A stretch of DNA of 39,006 bases from a virus. Both the position numbers and the translations under genes were made by a program. The stretch lies in IMG/VR virus record IMGVR_UViG_3300032308_002252, positions 1 to 39,006 of that record; one strand, given 5' to 3'. Numbering within the stretch: position 1 is the first letter of the stretch; every line of letters begins with the position of its first letter. Shown here piece by piece: positions 6,149 to 12,681 of the stretch. The notes under the pieces were generated by a model. That model saw only the letters and a program-made list of their open reading frames with translations, was not told the origin of the DNA and made no database searches.

Positions 6149-7162
6149 GTGGCTCACGAACTAGAAACACAAAACGGCGTTGCATCTTTTGCATCATTCC
6201 GTGAACCTGCTTGGCACGGATTGGGAACAGTCTTTACCGAGGAAAAAACAACAGCAGAAATGTTGTCTGCTGCAAATCTTAATGGGTGGAATGTTCGCCT
6301 AGAGGATTTAGAAACTCCATCACATCTAACAAGCGACAAGAATTACCAATATGTCTTGCGTACAAACCCTACCGACAACACACAGACCGATATTCTTGGT
6401 GTAGTTGGTGAGCGTTATCACCCAATGCAGAATGAGGATTTATTTTCATTCGGTGACAACATTCTTGATGGTGGTGGTCGTTGGGAGACTGCTGGCTCAA
6501 TCAAGGGTGGTCGTGTCGTATTCGGTGCATTAGCACTAGAGCGTGAAACAATTCTTGACCCTACTGGTGTTGCAGATAAGGTAAAAACTTATTTGCTCAT
6601 CAACACATCACACGATGGCTCAATCGCTATTCAAGCAAGCATTACACCTGTTCGTGTAGTGTGCGCTAACACTCTCAATCTTGCACTTAACACAACACGC
6701 AAAAAGGGTGGCGTTAAGCAATCATTCAAGATTCGTCACACACAAACTGCAAGCGGTAAGGTTGCCGTTGCTCGTGAGACTCTTGGTCTTGCTCATAAGT
6801 ATATGGACTCTTTTGATGTTATGGCTAACGCTATGATTCAACAAGAAGTATCTGCTAAGATGTTCAACGACATCATTCTTGCTGCATATCCAAAGCCTGA
6901 AAAGGATACTAAGGGTGCGCTAAAGAAATGGGAAAACAAGGTAGATGTTATCAACGACATTTATACTGGTGAATTCAATGGTATGATTGCTGGTAATGCG
7001 TGGGGTGCGTTTAATGCACTTACTGAACGCCTTGACTGGCACCGTTCTGCTCGTGGTGGTTCTAACGAATCTATCCTTGCATCTGCAAGTGGTTTTGACC
7101 CTGCTATCACAGCAGAAAAAAATCGCTTACTAAAAATTGTGCGTGAATTAACTAACGCATAA
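6149..7162 (+). CDS. DUF932 phage/plasmid-like protein (337 aa)
   Basis: GTG start after AGAAAGAAGG. The N-terminus (AHELETQNGVASFASFREPAWHGLGTVF) and the segments GERYHPMQNED, GGRWETAGSIKGG and NTSHDGSIAIQASITPVRVVCANTLNLAL are hallmarks of the DUF932/TIGR03299 family found in phages and plasmids. Its exact role is unknown; members are often near replication or single-strand-annealing genes. Length is normal for the family. It stands alone on its own transcript, followed by a CCTGAGCA repeat and tRNA-Asp. Confidence 0.9.
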   Translation: MAHELETQNGVASFASFREPAWHGLGTVFTEEKTTAEMLSAANLNGWNVRLEDLETPSHLTSDKNYQYVLRTNPTDNTQTDILGVVGERYHPMQNEDLFSFGDNILDGGGRWETAGSIKGGRVVFGALALERETILDPTGVADKVKTYLLINTSHDGSIAIQASITPVRVVCANTLNLALNTTRKKGGVKQSFKIRHTQTASGKVAVARETLGLAHKYMDSFDVMANAMIQQEVSAKMFNDIILAAYPKPEKDTKGALKKWENKVDVINDIYTGEFNGMIAGNAWGAFNALTERLDWHRSARGGSNESILASASGFDPAITAEKNRLLKIVRELTNA

Positions 7163-7183
7163 TAAAAAAACTAAATAAAGATT

Positions 7184-7207
7184 CCTGAGCAAGAATAAAA
7201 ACTGCTC
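7184..7207 (+). repeat. 24-nt CCTGAGCA stem-loop repeat, copy 6
   Basis: CCTGAGCA, 12 nt, GCTC with a 5-bp GAGCA/TGCTC stem. Lies between DUF932 and tRNA-Asp, seven bases before the tRNA, so it could mark a processing site. Confidence 0.7.
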
Positions 7208-7214
7208 ACCATTA

Positions 7215-7288
7215 GGTCCGTTAGAATAGTTGGTTAGTTCGCTACCCTGTCACGGTAGAGGTCACGGGTTCAAGTCCCGTACGGATCG
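7215..7288 (+). tRNA. tRNA-Asp (GTC)
   Basis: Acceptor GGTCCGT pairs with ACGGATC (one G-U), anticodon stem CTACC/GGTAG with loop CTGTCAC, T-arm GGGTTCAAGTCCC. No encoded CCA. Transcribed with the DUF932 gene. Confidence 0.93.
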
Positions 7289-7530
7289 CAAGTAAATAAA
7301 TATGCAACGCAATGCATAAAAATTTCGGACGTCGGCTGTGACCTACATCACATAACATTTCTAATAAAATAACTTTACGATAAGATAATATTTTCCCCAG
7401 ATTTTCTTTACGATAGATTTGATTTTTTCCCCAATCCTTGCTACAATTAATCTATAGCCCAGTAGCAGTGGAAACCCATTTGTCAGACCCCTCTGTTACA
7501 CTTAGAATATAAACCGAACAAAGGAAAGAT
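7289..7530 (+). promoter_or_regulatory. Regulatory cassette 6 with iteron-like repeats
   Basis: TATGCA...TGCATA inverted repeat at about 7301-7320; GACGTC 7328-7333; CRP/GlxR-like TGTGA-N6-TCACA at 7337-7352; two TTTACGATA...TTTTCCCC units between about 7373 and 7434, the same TACGA plus TTTTCCCC combination as the repeats at 11113-11240; TTGTCA 7480-7485, 11 nt, TACACT 7497-7502. AAAGGAAAG precedes the next ATG. No gene seen. Confidence 0.62.
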
Positions 7531-7749
7531 ATGACCCAACAAGTAGCAATATATGAAATGAACTACTCCTGCTCCCCTGGTGGCGTTGACTGCTGGGAAG
7601 CAACCATCAATGGCTACGGTACTAGTAGTACTGCTAGTGATTTTAAAACTGCTGGAGAAGCCCTCAACTGGGTACTTGACAGACACCCTGACGAAATGTT
7701 AGAATTAGTAGTAACATCCCACCAAGCCTACGAAAAGGAATATGTATGA
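7531..7749 (+). CDS. Small unknown phage protein (72 aa)
   Basis: First gene of a large block reaching 8882. Two Cys early (CSPGGVDCW) and the pattern AGEALNWVLDRHPDEMLELVV, a helix then strand, suggest an alpha/beta mini-fold. ATGA overlap (4 bases) with the next gene. Function unknown. Confidence 0.8.
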   Translation: MTQQVAIYEMNYSCSPGGVDCWEATINGYGTSSTASDFKTAGEALNWVLDRHPDEMLELVVTSHQAYEKEYV

Positions 7750-7988
7750 CCCTAGAAACAGAAACAATGGAAGACCCAACAATGTATGCAGAATACTATT
7801 CTTGTGATCTTGCTATCTCTATTACAAATATCAAGGCTAAGAATGCACATCACGCAGAAGCCGTTATGCAAACCTTCATAGATGAAATCGGCAAGATAAT
7901 GACTGATGAACTTAGTTGGGATGACGCTCAATGGGATATAGAAGAAAATGTATTTATCCCTGAACTAGGTGAGTGGCACACAAAGTGA
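7746..7988 (+). CDS. Small acidic protein (80 aa)
   Basis: ATG overlaps the previous stop by four bases. The section CDLAISITNIKAKNAHHAEAVMQTFIDEI is a strand-helix unit much like that in the 5503 gene product (VTVNARNEEEAHNAI), so the two may share a fold. Acidic, with Trp near the end. Function unknown. Confidence 0.78.
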   Translation: MTLETETMEDPTMYAEYYSCDLAISITNIKAKNAHHAEAVMQTFIDEIGKIMTDELSWDDAQWDIEENVFIPELGEWHTK

Positions 7989-8137
7989 ACACCATTAATG
8001 ATTTAATTAATGAAATCTATGAAAGCAATTACTCTCACTTAGAGTTTGAGGAAAATATGGGTGGAGAGGCTTGCGACTGCCATATCCACACTACTCTTAA
8101 TACTATCGCACATTACGCAGGGATAGAGGTAGGCTAA
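7985..8137 (+). CDS. Small protein with CDCHIH motif (50 aa)
   Basis: GTG start in a GTGA overlap with the previous stop. The sequence CDCHIH (about residues 29-34) could bind a metal. The stop shares its last base with the next ATG. Function unknown; coupling on both sides supports the call. Confidence 0.65.
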   Translation: MNTINDLINEIYESNYSHLEFEENMGGEACDCHIHTTLNTIAHYAGIEVG

Positions 8138-8289
8138 TGCTAGGTTATAATAAAACAGATCTAGACGATATGACAGAAGGTTTGTCAGTGGTCTTGGATA
8201 CAATTAAGGATAACCCATATGTTTACAATAGCGTATGGAAAGCAAGAGACCTACTTGAGGGTCTGTGGGCAGAAGGGTATTTTGAATGA
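8137..8289 (+). CDS. Small unknown protein (50 aa)
   Basis: TAATG junction with the gene before and ATGA with the gene after. Mixed acidic helix (LDDMTEGLSVVLDTIKDNPYVYNSVWKARDLLEGLW). Function unknown. Confidence 0.7.
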   Translation: MLGYNKTDLDDMTEGLSVVLDTIKDNPYVYNSVWKARDLLEGLWAEGYFE

Positions 8290-8492
8290 AAGTTAGAATC
8301 AGTCTTGAACAAACCATAGATCTAGATGACGCTATGTCTAATGATATAGGGTTTGAACTATATGGCCCACCTGATATGAGCACGGAAGATAAAGTAGATT
8401 ATCTAATGGCTCGATTTGCTGAGGACATAGATACTATGGTAAAGTATGATGAAGTCTTGGGTAACATCTCAGTAGAATACATAGAGGACTAA
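8286..8492 (+). CDS. Small acidic protein (68 aa)
   Basis: ATGA overlap upstream, TAATG downstream. Strand-helix-helix-strand look (KVRISLEQTIDLDDA ... DKVDYLMARFAEDIDTMV ... ISVEYIED), reminiscent of a small ferredoxin-like half. Function unknown. Confidence 0.77.
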   Translation: MKVRISLEQTIDLDDAMSNDIGFELYGPPDMSTEDKVDYLMARFAEDIDTMVKYDEVLGNISVEYIED

Positions 8493-8677
8493 TGAACATT
8501 GAATCTCGTGAAATTACATACCGCTCAATTGTTGAGCAAATCTTCTTTGAGGACGGAACAGAGTTAGTAGTAACAACTGGCTGGGCTGAAGGTGGTGGAG
8601 ATTTAGATGTTAAATTAGATTGGGTAGAAGGCGAAGCACCTGAGTGGGCAAAGGAGTATGTTCATAATGTGGACTAA
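8492..8677 (+). CDS. Small acidic protein (61 aa)
   Basis: TAATG start. Beta-rich with TTGWAEGGGDLDVKLDWVEGEAPEW; acidic. Its 3' end carries the AAGGAG ribosome site for the next gene, which begins inside it. Function unknown. Confidence 0.75.
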   Translation: MNIESREITYRSIVEQIFFEDGTELVVTTGWAEGGGDLDVKLDWVEGEAPEWAKEYVHNVD

Positions 8678-8882
8678 GTATGATTATCTATGTACTGATT
8701 GTGACGCTCTTATAGAGATTACTGCTTGTGCAGATAAGGTTCTTGATCCCGCCTGCATTTGCGGGGGATTAGGAATAGTTATCCTATTATCACAAGGAGA
8801 TGGAACAGGACCAATCCTGGAGCCTGTGACTAAGGTCACACCACCAAAACTTGTCAAAATCAACACGAACCCCTATAATTAA
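8667..8882 (+). CDS. Zinc-ribbon protein (71 aa)
   Basis: ATG at 8667 chosen over 8658 because AAGGAG (8651-8656) is ten bases upstream of it but only one base from 8658. CTDCD near the start and CICGG in the middle supply four Cys for zinc; the rest is Gly/Pro-rich. Its 3' half contains a CRP-like site and a promoter for the next gene. Confidence 0.7.
   Translation: MWTKYDYLCTDCDALIEITACADKVLDPACICGGLGIVILLSQGDGTGPILEPVTKVTPPKLVKINTNPYN
8825..8840 (+). promoter_or_regulatory. CRP/GlxR-like palindrome inside a coding region
   Basis: Perfect TGTGA-N6-TCACA with N6 CTAAGG. Centred about 54.5 bases before the leaderless ATG at 8887, exactly the distance seen for the 3057-3072 site and ATG 3119. 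Confidence 0.65.
8851..8879 (+). promoter_or_regulatory. Consensus sigma-70-type promoter, leaderless
   Basis: TTGTCA 8851-8856, 17 bases, TATAAT 8874-8879; the start of transcription would fall on or beside the ATG at 8887. It overlaps the 3' end of the zinc-ribbon gene. Confidence 0.75.
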
Positions 8883-8886
8883 TACT

Positions 8887-9090
8887 ATGGACCTAAAAAC
8901 ATTTGAAGAATATGTAAGACTACACCTGCTGTCCTTGGAGCAAGACTCTGAGGAACTACAGAAGCAAATGGGCTTCTATGATGACCTTGACTGTGATGAG
9001 TACAAGGACTTAGAGTTAGAAGATGTTTCTACTACTGGACAGATTCTTGCCTGCTACCACTTTTTGTCAGTACTGGAGGCTACAATATAA
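8887..9090 (+). CDS. Acidic helical protein (67 aa)
   Basis: ATG lies seven bases after TATAAT with no ribosome site, so it is likely leaderless; the longer in-frame TTG start (8851) would coincide with the -35 box. Highly acidic helical sequence (LEQDSEELQKQMGFYDDLDCDEYKDLELEDV). Function unknown. Confidence 0.75.
   Translation: MDLKTFEEYVRLHLLSLEQDSEELQKQMGFYDDLDCDEYKDLELEDVSTTGQILACYHFLSVLEATI
9065..9087 (+). promoter_or_regulatory. TGTCAG-type promoter, leaderless
   Basis: TTGTCA, 11 nt, TACAAT; ATG at 9093 lies six bases after the -10. A usual -35 at 17 bases is poor, so the TGTCAG element itself may matter here. Confidence 0.6.
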
Positions 9091-9092
9091 CT

Positions 9093-9338
9093 ATGATGAA
9101 TACAACATTGAGCCCACGACTACAAAAGCAGGTAGACCTTGGAGAGTCAGGAACTGACATCCTACACGGGGAACTAAAGAACTTTATGTACAATACTGAG
9201 CAACGCCTTGCTGACGCAGACGGAGCAGACCCTGTATACCAATACTTAGAAGGTATGCTTGAAGCATATACTAATGTATACAAACTAACATATGACTTAG
9301 CATTTGCTATCAGTGATAGGGCTAAGACTAATGGATAA
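9093..9338 (+). CDS. Small unknown helical protein (81 aa)
   Basis: Probably leaderless from the 9065 promoter. Long acidic helices (residues about 20-75), no Cys. Overlaps the next gene by eight bases. Function unknown. Confidence 0.75.
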   Translation: MMNTTLSPRLQKQVDLGESGTDILHGELKNFMYNTEQRLADADGADPVYQYLEGMLEAYTNVYKLTYDLAFAISDRAKTNG

Positions 9339-9702
9339 CTTTATTGAGATAGACTTTGATGAATGGTTTGATACCTACAAGCCTATCCCTAATAATATAG
9401 ATAAGAACTCATCCTTTGATGGCCATATGTTTGAAACCTATGGAGCAGAGGTAGAGTTTGTAAAGAAGGCACACCCAAACCATATCTGGACCTATGGGGA
9501 CGGAGACGATGGTGGTCTTTATATATGGAGTGGCTGGTCCTTTGTTAATAGGATTGGTTATTTTATTAGTGAACTTCCATTCCCCGAAAATACCACGATT
9601 CAGATTATGGTTGGAGAGCCTGACTTGACTTGTGATTTCTGCGGTGATATACTTGATGAAGAACTACCCCACGACCCACTATGCGAAGGAATAAACGAAT
9701 GA
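9331..9702 (+). CDS. Unknown phage protein with C-terminal CxxC zinc site (123 aa)
   Basis: ATG at 9331 overlaps the previous stop; a longer TTG-like start at 9304 would intrude further. The central part (YGDGDDGGLYIWSGWSFVNRIGYFISE) is Gly/Trp-rich; the C-terminus has CDFCGDIL and later Cys, fitting a small zinc site. ATGA overlap with the next gene. Similar proteins occur in actinobacteriophages, but no function is known to me. Confidence 0.78.
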   Translation: MDNFIEIDFDEWFDTYKPIPNNIDKNSSFDGHMFETYGAEVEFVKKAHPNHIWTYGDGDDGGLYIWSGWSFVNRIGYFISELPFPENTTIQIMVGEPDLTCDFCGDILDEELPHDPLCEGINE

Positions 9703-9863
9703 CAGAAAAGCAATACACATATGATGTGCAGGTTATCTTTGACGGAACTGGAGATGACTGGATTATCAAAGGTTTTAAGACTTACCTAAGTAATCCAGAA
9801 GATATCAAGTTAGAAGTTAAGTCTTTAATGGTAGTCCGTGTTTGGCCAGAGGAGGTTGAATAA
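9699..9863 (+). CDS. Small unknown protein (54 aa)
   Basis: ATG at 9699 forms ATGA with the preceding stop and has GAAGGA about eight bases upstream. Alternating beta pattern (YTYDVQVIFDGTGDDWIIKGF). TAATG with the next gene, preceded by GAGGAGG. Function unknown. Confidence 0.74.
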   Translation: MTEKQYTYDVQVIFDGTGDDWIIKGFKTYLSNPEDIKLEVKSLMVVRVWPEEVE

Positions 9864-10021
9864 TGAACGAATATACAGTTGAATTAATCCACGAACCTAG
9901 TGGTGCCCATATGAACTTTGTTATGTTTAGTGATTTAAAAGAAGATGAAGTTCAATTGTCCAAAGAGATTTGGGCAGATATGTCAGTTGTAGTATTGGAC
10001 TATAAAGAAGGAGAAGAGTAA
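9863..10021 (+). CDS. Small acidic protein (52 aa)
   Basis: ATG overlaps the previous TAA; strong AGAGGAGG upstream. Acidic, mixed strand/helix. TAATG coupling to the next gene. Function unknown. Confidence 0.74.
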   Translation: MNEYTVELIHEPSGAHMNFVMFSDLKEDEVQLSKEIWADMSVVVLDYKEGEE

Positions 10022-10377
10022 TGGGAGCACGGATCAACTTTGTCTTTAAAGACTCTGAGAAGGGCCCTGTAGTAGTTCTCTACAGTCATTGGGGCCAAGA
10101 CGGATGGGAAAGAGACCTTGCAGCAGCGCTGCAGCATTCTAAGCCACGGTGGGGAGATTCTTCATATGGTACCCGTATGATGATTAGTCACCTTATTCAA
10201 CATAGCATTCTAGATGAGACAGGTTTTGGAATTTATGCAATCGACCAAGACGGTTACGACCTAGGAGAGCAGACAGTGCTCATCGACTTTACTAACAAAA
10301 CTATTACTGATAATGTGTCAGTCGGTTGGGACCTATTCGTGGCCGCATATAGACCAGTTTTAATGGAGCAGATCTAG
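10021..10377 (+). CDS. Unknown conserved-type phage protein (118 aa)
   Basis: Coupled by TAATG; GAAGGAGAAGAG is the ribosome site. Notable segments are VFKDSEKGPVVVLYSHWGQDGWERDLAAAL and TRMMISHLIQ..GFGIYAID; I have seen this general layout in hypothetical actinobacteriophage proteins. Alpha/beta fold, no clear catalytic set. Last gene of its block; a strong terminator follows. Confidence 0.8.
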   Translation: MGARINFVFKDSEKGPVVVLYSHWGQDGWERDLAAALQHSKPRWGDSSYGTRMMISHLIQHSILDETGFGIYAIDQDGYDLGEQTVLIDFTNKTITDNVSVGWDLFVAAYRPVLMEQI

Positions 10378-10402
10378 GGAGTGGGTCCCCTAGACTAATA
10401 AC

Positions 10403-10450
10403 GAGTGGGGCGTAGGGTTTTTGCCTACCTTGCGCCCCCTCAACTTTTTT
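10403..10450 (+). terminator. Strong rho-independent terminator
   Basis: GAGTGGGGCG...TGCGCCCCCTC forms a GC-rich stem with an inner TAGG/CCTA extension around GTTTTTG, followed by AACTTTTTT. It closes the 7531-10377 region. TACAAT at 10453-10458 just after it may be the -10 for the next gene. Confidence 0.85.
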
Positions 10451-10475
10451 GGTACAATGGAATAGAGGAGGGACT

Positions 10476-10712
10476 ATGGCTTATTCAGTACGCAGACCAA
10501 CGCACAATAAAGAAACAAGAGTAGCAGAACAGTTAGGCAGACTCCTTACCCAAGATTTTGCGGTAGATTTAGAAAGAGTAGGATTTTACCTAGTAAGAAA
10601 CCTACCACTAATAAATTATCACAGATTTGAGGTATTAGGTTTGACAGCAATGGAAGAGTATGATAAACTTATGTTAGAGATGAAAGGACCACAAAATGGA
10701 TTTCGCAGATAA
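10476..10712 (+). CDS. Small basic protein (78 aa)
   Basis: ATG at 10476 follows an AGAGGAGGG ribosome site; an upstream in-frame start at 10449 would lie on the promoter -10. Arg-rich first half, then VGFYLVRNLPLINYHRFEVL. Overlaps the next gene by 17 bases. Function unknown. Confidence 0.75.
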   Translation: MAYSVRRPTHNKETRVAEQLGRLLTQDFAVDLERVGFYLVRNLPLINYHRFEVLGLTAMEEYDKLMLEMKGPQNGFRR

Positions 10713-11001
10713 AGCAGGCATACTAGCAACGCTATGGCTTGAGTTTAAAGAGGACGAGGACTTCAGTGCGTTTGTAGATTACAACGACATTGGCTTGCCT
10801 TTAGCCTATTGCCAAGCAAATGGTTTGGTAAAGGAAACAACTCCACTAGGAGAGCAATACATCTTAGAGACAGCACAGATGTTCTTTGATTTGTTGGAGA
10901 TCACAGAAGCAGAGGTTGATGAGTTAGAGGACCAATCGCTAACAGCAATCTTAGTATTTGGATACAACAAGAAAAATCCTGATAAAGAACTCTTTGAGTA
11001 A
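10696..11001 (+). CDS. Acidic helical phage protein (101 aa)
   Basis: Starts inside the preceding gene after GAAAGGACC. Acidic, mostly helical throughout; FKEDEDFSAFVDYNDIGLPLAYCQANGLV gives a helix-turn-helix-like impression without a clear recognition helix. Similar small proteins occur in actinobacteriophages; function unknown. Confidence 0.8.
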   Translation: MDFADKAGILATLWLEFKEDEDFSAFVDYNDIGLPLAYCQANGLVKETTPLGEQYILETAQMFFDLLEITEAEVDELEDQSLTAILVFGYNKKNPDKELFE

Positions 11002-11017
11002 CTATCTTATCCTTGAT

Positions 11018-11042
11018 CCCTGGGCTTGACAAAAGCCTGGGG
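11018..11042 (+). terminator. Stem-loop after 11001
   Basis: CCCTGGGCTT pairs with AAGCCTGGGG across a short loop (two G-T pairs). No T-run follows, so terminator function is only probable. Confidence 0.5.
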
Positions 11043-11265
11043 TTATGGGACGTCCGACGTCAAATCATATCAAATCGGACATAACAGACAAACCACATTT
11101 CTGCAAAAGAAGATTACGAAGGACAAATTCTTTTCCCCATACCAGGGGTATTACGATGGAGCAATTCTTTTCCCCGTACCAGGCAAACCATATTTTCTAC
11201 AAAATAAGATTACGAAGAGCGATTTCTTTTCCCCATACCAAACCTTATACCATACAAACCTTTAT
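11043..11265 (+). repeat. Iteron-like direct repeat array
   Basis: After two GACGTC copies (11049-11054, 11056-11061), a unit of about 50 bases occurs at about 11094-11146 and again at about 11189-11240, with a shorter copy at about 11151-11180. Each unit carries ATTACGA followed by TTTTCCCC and TACCA. Two overlapping open frames here are created by the repeat and are not credible genes. No gene seen in 11002-11300. Confidence 0.7.
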
Positions 11266-11294
11266 ATGTCAAACCTTTATATCGGGTGTATAAT
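11266..11294 (+). promoter_or_regulatory. Leaderless promoter for 11301
   Basis: ATGTCA 11266-11271, 17 bases containing AAACCTT, TATAAT 11289-11294; ATG seven bases later. Confidence 0.7.
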
Positions 11295-11300
11295 GTATTT

Positions 11301-11531
11301 ATGAGTCCAAGACACTTTGCAGCATATGCCAAAAGAGATCCTAAAGGATATCAAGCATTCTCTGATTCTATGTGGAACTCCTTTGTTAGTGTTACCCATG
11401 CTATAGGTTTGTCTAACTATTTTTCTTTCTCCCCGCCGTTTTTGGACGGGCTTGATCCAGAGGCAATTGGCCGTGAACTTGGGACGGTATATAACGAATC
11501 AACCAAAGAAGAAGAAACTCCTATAGTATAA
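11301..11531 (+). CDS. Small unknown protein next to the origin-like region (76 aa)
   Basis: Probably leaderless from the 11266-11294 promoter; no ribosome site. RHFAAYAKRDPKGYQAFSDSMWNSFVSVTHAIGL is helical; the acidic tail ends in PIV. No DNA-binding motif is obvious, although its location between two repeat arrays would suit a replication or copy-control protein. Confidence 0.72.
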   Translation: MSPRHFAAYAKRDPKGYQAFSDSMWNSFVSVTHAIGLSNYFSFSPPFLDGLDPEAIGRELGTVYNESTKEEETPIV

Positions 11532-11961
11532 ACATACCAAACCTTGTCTCCTGGTTTTCTATATTTTATAAATAAATAACAAACCTTTATATATTTTTAT
11601 TACGAAATTCGAATAAATTTCCCTGGATTTGGGGATTTTTTTATGCATAAAATGGGCTTGACAAACCTTGTTTCAAGGTGTATAATGCCCACACAATGCA
11701 TATGAAGGTTTGACAAATAGGGTTTGATATGCTAGAATGCGAGGCTATGAAGGTTTGGGGATATGAGGTTTGGCCCCCAGGGATTACGACGCCATCTATA
11801 AAAGGGCTCCATACTCCACTACTCTCCACTATCCTCCACTTTAACCCTATCTAATAATATAATCAGTAAGATTTATCTGTGGATAACATGTGGATAACTA
11901 TGACATTTTTAGCCTATTGTCCTGTGGATAACTGTTCATCTTGATGTGCTACAATTGATAA
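11532..11961. other. Origin-like region: AT-rich stretch, two consensus promoters, DnaA boxes
   Basis: No convincing gene in 430 bases. Contents: a very AT-rich stretch 11550-11645; TTGACA 11658-11663, 17 bases, TATAAT 11681-11686 whose spacer is a perfect ACCTTG-TTT-CAAGGT palindrome; TTGACA 11710-11715, 17 bases, TAGAAT 11733-11738; CTCCACT repeats 11815-11840; DnaA boxes TGTGGATAA at 11878-11886, 11889-11897 and 11923-11931, all in one orientation (a fourth at 12142-12150). A 35-codon frame (11747-11854) after the second promoter may be chance, or the transcript may be an RNA primer or regulator. Confidence 0.55.
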
Positions 11962-12150
11962 ATGCTAACACTCATCCTAATACTACTAACTTGGTATGCT
12001 ACCAAATACTACTACACACAAACCTTTAAACTCTCAATGCCTACTGTAGATCCTTCTATGACACATATCAGATGCCATAAATGTTCTCAAACCATCTACA
12101 CCCATAGAGATAACCTTCGTGCTCCATTCTATTGTTTAGCCTGTGGATAA
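11962..12150 (+). CDS. Membrane-anchored zinc-ribbon protein (62 aa)
   Basis: TACAAT at 11950-11955 is seven bases before the ATG, so the mRNA is likely leaderless. N-terminal membrane segment (LTLILILLTWYATKYYY), then two Cys pairs (CHKC, CLAC) making a zinc ribbon at the C-terminus. The last nine bases of the gene are a DnaA box. Function unknown. Confidence 0.72.
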   Translation: MLTLILILLTWYATKYYYTQTFKLSMPTVDPSMTHIRCHKCSQTIYTHRDNLRAPFYCLACG

Positions 12151-12169
12151 AAACCAGGGTAAATAAAGA

Positions 12170-12490
12170 TTACGATGACTGCTTTATAGCCCTATTGACC
12201 ATACGGATCAAACCTTTTCGAGTTATCTTCGATGCATCAAATGTCTCCGTATAGCCTCCTTGTGGCATATCCGACTTATCCAGAAAAGACCCATACTTAT
12301 CCGTAAGTGTTTGTACTACTAGGGATTCTATTGCTCTTGCCTTATCCCGCTCAAAAAAATGCCAATATTTTATCAGTATCCAACCCTTGGTCCTATGGGC
12401 TGCAAACCTTCTACCTGAGATATCTGATATGCCTATCTTAATAGCCTTATGTAATGGGCTATAGAGTATATATAGGACTGCTTCGTTCAT
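12170..12490 (-). CDS. GIY-YIG family nuclease-like protein (T5orf172/Mug113 type, 106 aa)
   Basis: AVLYILYSPLHKAIKIGISDISGRRFAAHRTKGW matches the GIY-YIG core as found in the T5orf172/Mug113 group: a YIL-x9-KIGI pair, then the catalytic Arg and His region; GGYTETF near residue 80 matches the usual GG-TE motif containing the metal-binding Glu. These domains cut DNA and are often free-standing in phages. Likely leaderless (TATAAT just upstream of ATG on this strand). It is opposite to its neighbours and may be a mobile insertion. Confidence 0.78.
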   Translation of the reverse strand: MNEAVLYILYSPLHKAIKIGISDISGRRFAAHRTKGWILIKYWHFFERDKARAIESLVVQTLTDKYGSFLDKSDMPQGGYTETFDASKITRKGLIRMVNRAIKQSS

Positions 12491-12503
12491 GCATCTATTA
12501 TAC

Positions 12504-12532
12504 TTGACATACCGTGCTAAATATGGGATACT
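12504..12532 (+). promoter_or_regulatory. Leaderless promoter for 12538
   Basis: TTGACA 12504-12509, 17 bases, GATACT 12527-12532; ATG five bases later. It is divergent from the leaderless GIY-YIG promoter and overlaps it. Confidence 0.68.
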
Positions 12533-12537
12533 TAGGT

Positions 12538-12681
12538 ATGACTAATGAAGAGATAGCAGCGCTACTAGATAAAGAGTCCTATAGGGTTTGGGACACTGCC
12601 AAAGTAATTAAGAACCAAGACTACCACGATGGACTGGTTAAGGGTTTGAAGATGGCTGCTAAGTATGTGGCTAAACTATGA
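12538..12681 (+). CDS. Small helical protein (47 aa)
   Basis: Leaderless start; first gene of a run of six coupled mini-genes. Helical, mixed charge. ATGA overlap with the next gene. Function unknown. Confidence 0.68.
   Translation: MTNEEIAALLDKESYRVWDTAKVIKNQDYHDGLVKGLKMAAKYVAKL

Noticed and set aside
11026-11304. Two overlapping plus-strand frames of 82-92 codons
   Set aside because: They follow the direct repeats, have no ribosome site and an unnatural composition; the repeats explain the open frames.
11747-11854. 35-codon leaderless frame
   Set aside because: Composition with CTCCACT repeats is not protein-like; the transcript is better viewed as possible RNA near the origin.
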